64,000 nt of DNA from Lachnospiraceae bacterium (GTDB taxonomy: Bacteria > Bacillota > Clostridia > Lachnospirales > Lachnospiraceae): the NCBI GenBank assembly GCA_014804645.1, contig JAAUZI010000014.1:20003-84002 (forward strand), given 5' to 3'. A program made the translations under genes and the position numbers. Numbering within the stretch: position 1 is the stretch's first letter; each line of letters starts with the position of its first letter. Shown here piece by piece: positions 62,070 to 64,000 of the stretch. The notes beneath the pieces are model-generated. The model was given only the letters and a program-made list of their open reading frames with translations, was not told the origin of the DNA and searched no databases.

Positions 62070-62345
62070 TTGGATAACAAAACAATAGAGGAAAATTTAT
62101 TGGATAGGCTGTTTTTAGCTTTAAACCGGATAATGGAAGAAGTGAAAGAGAATATCGTTTCTGGCAGGGATGTTTTGATTTTAACTCACGGTGCAGTGAT
62201 TATGTCACTATTGACGCTTAAGAACGATCTCGATTTTAAAACATCCTATACTGTCATAAATATTGGAAATGCACAGGCAATAAAACTCGAACCAAACGAC
62301 ATACAGGAAACACAACAGAAATTGTATCTGAAATCAGTACAATGA
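62070..62345 (+). pseudogene. C-terminal remnant of a histidine-phosphatase-like protein
   Basis: 91 residues possible from a TTG. The segment DVLILTHGAVIMSLLTL resembles the second His region of phosphoglycerate-mutase-type phosphatases (LVVSHGGVI). The N-terminal RHG catalytic motif that should precede by about 130 residues is absent; the 96 bases upstream contain no such coding. The product would be inactive. Start and expression are doubtful. Confidence 0.5.
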
Positions 62346-62425
62346 GGAAGAAGGGAGATAAATTAATTTTCTAAATATCTAATAAGGTTCAATAATTATG
62401 CAGTATACACATTTGGGTACATTAT

Positions 62426-62451
62426 GGAGGGCCATATCACAAATGAGAGTG
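62426..62451 (+). repeat. rlmH-end-like repeat C
   Basis: GGAGGGCCATATCACAAATG and AGAGTG. The core ATATCACAAATGA is one base from the staphylococcal SCC direct-repeat core ATATCATAAATGA. Like A and B it reads PYHK-stop. Preceded by the ATTTGGGTA and ATGGAG blocks that also precede repeat B. Its last bases include the start codon and its GGAGGG serves as ribosome site for the lipoprotein gene. Confidence 0.6.
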
Positions 62452-63549
62452 TATGTCAGAAATTTTGCGATTCTGTTCTGTCTGTTCATATTAAGTGGCT
62501 GTGGTGAATCGCAGGATAATGGAAATATGCTGCAGCCTGCCGAAATACAGGAAATGGATTTTGAGGAGAGTGAGCATCAGGAAGTATCTGAGGATGAGGA
62601 CGGAGGAATTGACGTTTCTATATCAGAGCCAGAGACACTGCAGGAAATACTGGCAGAAGAAAAAGGCGCAATGTGGCTATATGTCGGTGACAGAGATAGC
62701 ATAGCTGTTTCCGAGGATGATTCAATATCAGAGATATTGCAGGAAATACCGGCAGAAGAAAGCGATGTAATAGAGATATATGCTGGTGACAGAGATATGA
62801 TAGTTGTTCCCGAGGACGTTATGATAGCGCAGGTATCCCCACAGGAAATTCTTAAGGGCAATCCCATTATCTATGATCGATTTAGGATTGACGGCTGGGT
62901 TTTTGAATGGCTGATCTCCGATTATTATGACGATGACAACTGGTTTTATGAGGATGGAGTACTGGTAGTATCGCGTGAAAGCGACGGGGAGGATCCACAG
63001 ATTATCCATGTGGAGGCAGAGGGAGGATATGCGGTATGGGTTTTGGTAAAAAATAAATTTGAGTACATGGATGTGAATTTTGATGATGTTCCGGATCTCT
63101 TGATCTGTACGGGGCACCACGGCAATGCCGGGGATCTGACCTACTATTGCTTTTTACAGACGGAGAACGGTTTTATAGAGTCTCCCACCTTTACAGATAT
63201 TCCGAATCCTGCGATTGATGCGGATAATCAATTGATACTCAGCCAATGGCGCAATTATGCTGTCTCTCACAGCTGGGCAGAATTTCAGTATCAGGATGAC
63301 ACATACGTCATGATTAGAGAATTGTGTGAGGATGCGATATGGGAGTCTGGGGATTCTGCCAGCGATAACTTGGTATGGGTATGGACCGTAAATGACGAAG
63401 AAATCGGCAGGAGCGACGAACTCTCTGAGGAAGAGATAGATGATCTTATATATAATGAAAACAGTGAATGGCAAATATCGGGAGATAGATGGAGGACTTT
63501 ATATAATAATGGTCTGACAACAGACTTCAGTATATATGAAGAGCCGTAG
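62443..63549 (+). CDS. secreted lipoprotein of unknown function with internal repeat
   Basis: 368 residues from ATG 62443. Signal peptide MRVYVRNFAILFCLFILSGC with lipobox LSGC (Cys 20). An acidic region contains a tandem repeat of about 33 residues (ETLQEILAEEKGAMWLYVGD and EILQEIPAEESDVIEIYAGD). A folded domain follows, with YMDVNFDDVPDLLICTG, like a calcium-binding FG-GAP/VCBS strand. The upstream in-frame ATG at 62398 lacks a ribosome site, whereas GGAGGG lies 11 bases before 62443. AT-richer than core genes. No function assigned. Confidence 0.75.
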   Translation: MRVYVRNFAILFCLFILSGCGESQDNGNMLQPAEIQEMDFEESEHQEVSEDEDGGIDVSISEPETLQEILAEEKGAMWLYVGDRDSIAVSEDDSISEILQEIPAEESDVIEIYAGDRDMIVVPEDVMIAQVSPQEILKGNPIIYDRFRIDGWVFEWLISDYYDDDNWFYEDGVLVVSRESDGEDPQIIHVEAEGGYAVWVLVKNKFEYMDVNFDDVPDLLICTGHHGNAGDLTYYCFLQTENGFIESPTFTDIPNPAIDADNQLILSQWRNYAVSHSWAEFQYQDDTYVMIRELCEDAIWESGDSASDNLVWVWTVNDEEIGRSDELSEEEIDDLIYNENSEWQISGDRWRTLYNNGLTTDFSIYEEP

Positions 63550-63580
63550 GAAAGATTAAAGAGAATAAGATTTGTAATAT

Positions 63581-63609
63581 CCCCATTGGAGTAATTCGTT
63601 TCAATGGGG
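63581..63609 (+). other. hairpin after the lipoprotein gene
   Basis: CCCCATTG (63581-63588) and CAATGGGG (63602-63609), 13-base loop, no U-tract; a weak terminator candidate. Confidence 0.4.
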
Positions 63610-63659
63610 GTTGCACTATCTATGATCTCTATACAATTTTCCGATGGAGAGTTGGCTTA

Positions 63660-63688
63660 TTGTAATTTACCAAAGAACTGTGTATAAT
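63660..63688 (+). promoter_or_regulatory. promoter of the P-loop gene
   Basis: TTGTAA (63660-63665), 17 bases, TATAAT (63683-63688). Confidence 0.6.
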
Positions 63689-63716
63689 AGAATTAACGAA
63701 GATTACAGAGGGCAGT

Positions 63717-64000
63717 ATGAAAAAACATATAATAATAGCGGGCGTACCGCGGGCTGGGAAAAGTACTGTTTCACAGATGATAGCGAAACAATTCGGATAT
63801 CAACATATCAGTATGGATTCTGTTATTGCAGGCATTGAAAAGGTATTTCCCGAAACGGGAATCGATACAGATGCAGCTGTGGAACCGCAGACAAATCTGG
63901 AATATATCAGCTCAAAAATGGGGCCATTTATAAGAGCCATGATGGATAGTGGAGAATACAATGAATGTGATTATGGGATGGTAATAGATATATATCAATT
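63717..64000 (+). CDS. P-loop nucleotide kinase-like protein (partial, runs off window)
   Basis: 94 residues are visible from ATG 63717 (MKKHIIIAGVPRAGKSTVSQ): a Walker A GVPRAGKST at about 9-17, a following helix, and SMDSVIAGIEKVFPETGI with the Asp that in adenylate-kinase-like enzymes sits near the phosphate acceptor. Probably a small-molecule or nucleoside kinase of the AAA_33/adenylate-kinase type. Substrate cannot be named. AT-rich, same accessory region as the preceding three genes. Confidence 0.65.
   Translation, partial: MKKHIIIAGVPRAGKSTVSQMIAKQFGYQHISMDSVIAGIEKVFPETGIDTDAAVEPQTNLEYISSKMGPFIRAMMDSGEYNECDYGMVIDIYQ

Larger units (their letters stand above)
61043..62451 (+). mobile_element. 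probable rlmH-targeted cassette 2 (S66 peptidase cargo)
   Basis: A 1.4-kb AT-rich block between repeat B and the related repeat C. It holds an LD-carboxypeptidase-family gene and a truncated phosphatase. Its right edge resembles that of cassette 1 (shared ATCTAATAA, ATTTGGGTA and ATGGAG blocks). No recombinase inside. Confidence 0.4.

Noticed and set aside
59915..64000. A ccr recombinase or other integrase for the rlmH cassettes
   Set aside because: I looked for serine or tyrosine recombinase motifs in the visible genes and found none, so autonomy of the elements is not claimed.
1..64000. tRNA, rRNA, CRISPR arrays and insertion sequences
   Set aside because: No cloverleaf, rRNA segment, spacer array or IS-type transposase with terminal inverted repeats was recognised. 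The Rpn proteins are labelled transposase in some databases but are nucleases without IS ends.

Overview
The window looks like chromosome of a spore-forming, strictly anaerobic Firmicute, most likely a member of the Lachnospiraceae. The pointers are a cotJ spore-coat operon, FtsK/SpoIIIE, Rex, a group B-type [FeFe] hydrogenase, NfnAB, an Re-citrate-synthase-like gene beside NADP-isocitrate dehydrogenase, class B sortase surface proteins with PxTG signals, and consistent AGGAGG-type ribosome binding sites with sigma-A-like promoters. I would not name a genus. From base 1 to about 59.9 kb the DNA is fairly GC-rich and gene-dense. From about 60 kb to the end it is visibly AT-richer and accessory in character.

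Layout. 0-8.5 kb: an XRE/TPR regulator, an Rpn-family nuclease, a soluble GHKL kinase, two half-size ABC exporters, and the convergent cotJABC operon. 8.7-17.2 kb: an XRE regulator, feoA and feoB separated by a duplicated leader, the hydrogenase, gltX, a UvrD-type helicase and a DUF1292 gene. 17.3-24.8 kb: a GH13 protein without its catalytic residues, a small Cys/Gly-rich peptide, a lactonase-type beta-propeller, aroC (minus strand), a VanY-type carboxypeptidase, tgt and yajC. 25-34.9 kb: a class B sortase followed by two LRR_5 surface proteins carrying its likely sorting signals, then a cytosolic subtilase. 35-39 kb: Re-citrate-synthase-like gene, FCD-type GntR regulator, icd and rex. 39-45.4 kb: coiled-coil protein, nnrDE, alr, mazF, a CNNM/CBS protein and yebC. 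45.4-59.9 kb: GT2 plus polytopic membrane protein, tepA, ftsK, fhs, folD, a zinc-ribbon/TPR protein, nfnA-nfnB, a second zinc-ribbon protein and rlmH.

How the genes fit together. The citrate-synthase-like gene, icd, gltX and nfnAB all touch the 2-oxoglutarate/glutamate and NADPH/ferredoxin economy, while Rex and the hydrogenase handle excess reductant. fhs and folD supply one-carbon units. The sortase and its two substrates make a surface-display module. Nnr, alr and mazF keep an order known from other Firmicutes.

The most unusual region is the right end. The 3' end of rlmH, encoding PYHK-stop, recurs about 1.1 kb and 2.5 kb downstream. The repeats bracket small AT-rich gene blocks (an Rpn nuclease; an S66 peptidase plus a phosphatase remnant; then a lipoprotein and a P-loop protein that run out of the window). 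This is the architecture of staphylococcal SCC-type cassettes at the same gene, although no ccr recombinase is visible here. Other new-looking signals are a short leader motif shared upstream of gltX, yajC, icd and nfnA; an alternating-hairpin leader between feoA and feoB; and a 9-12-9 direct repeat resembling a LytTR operator in front of the ABC exporter pair.
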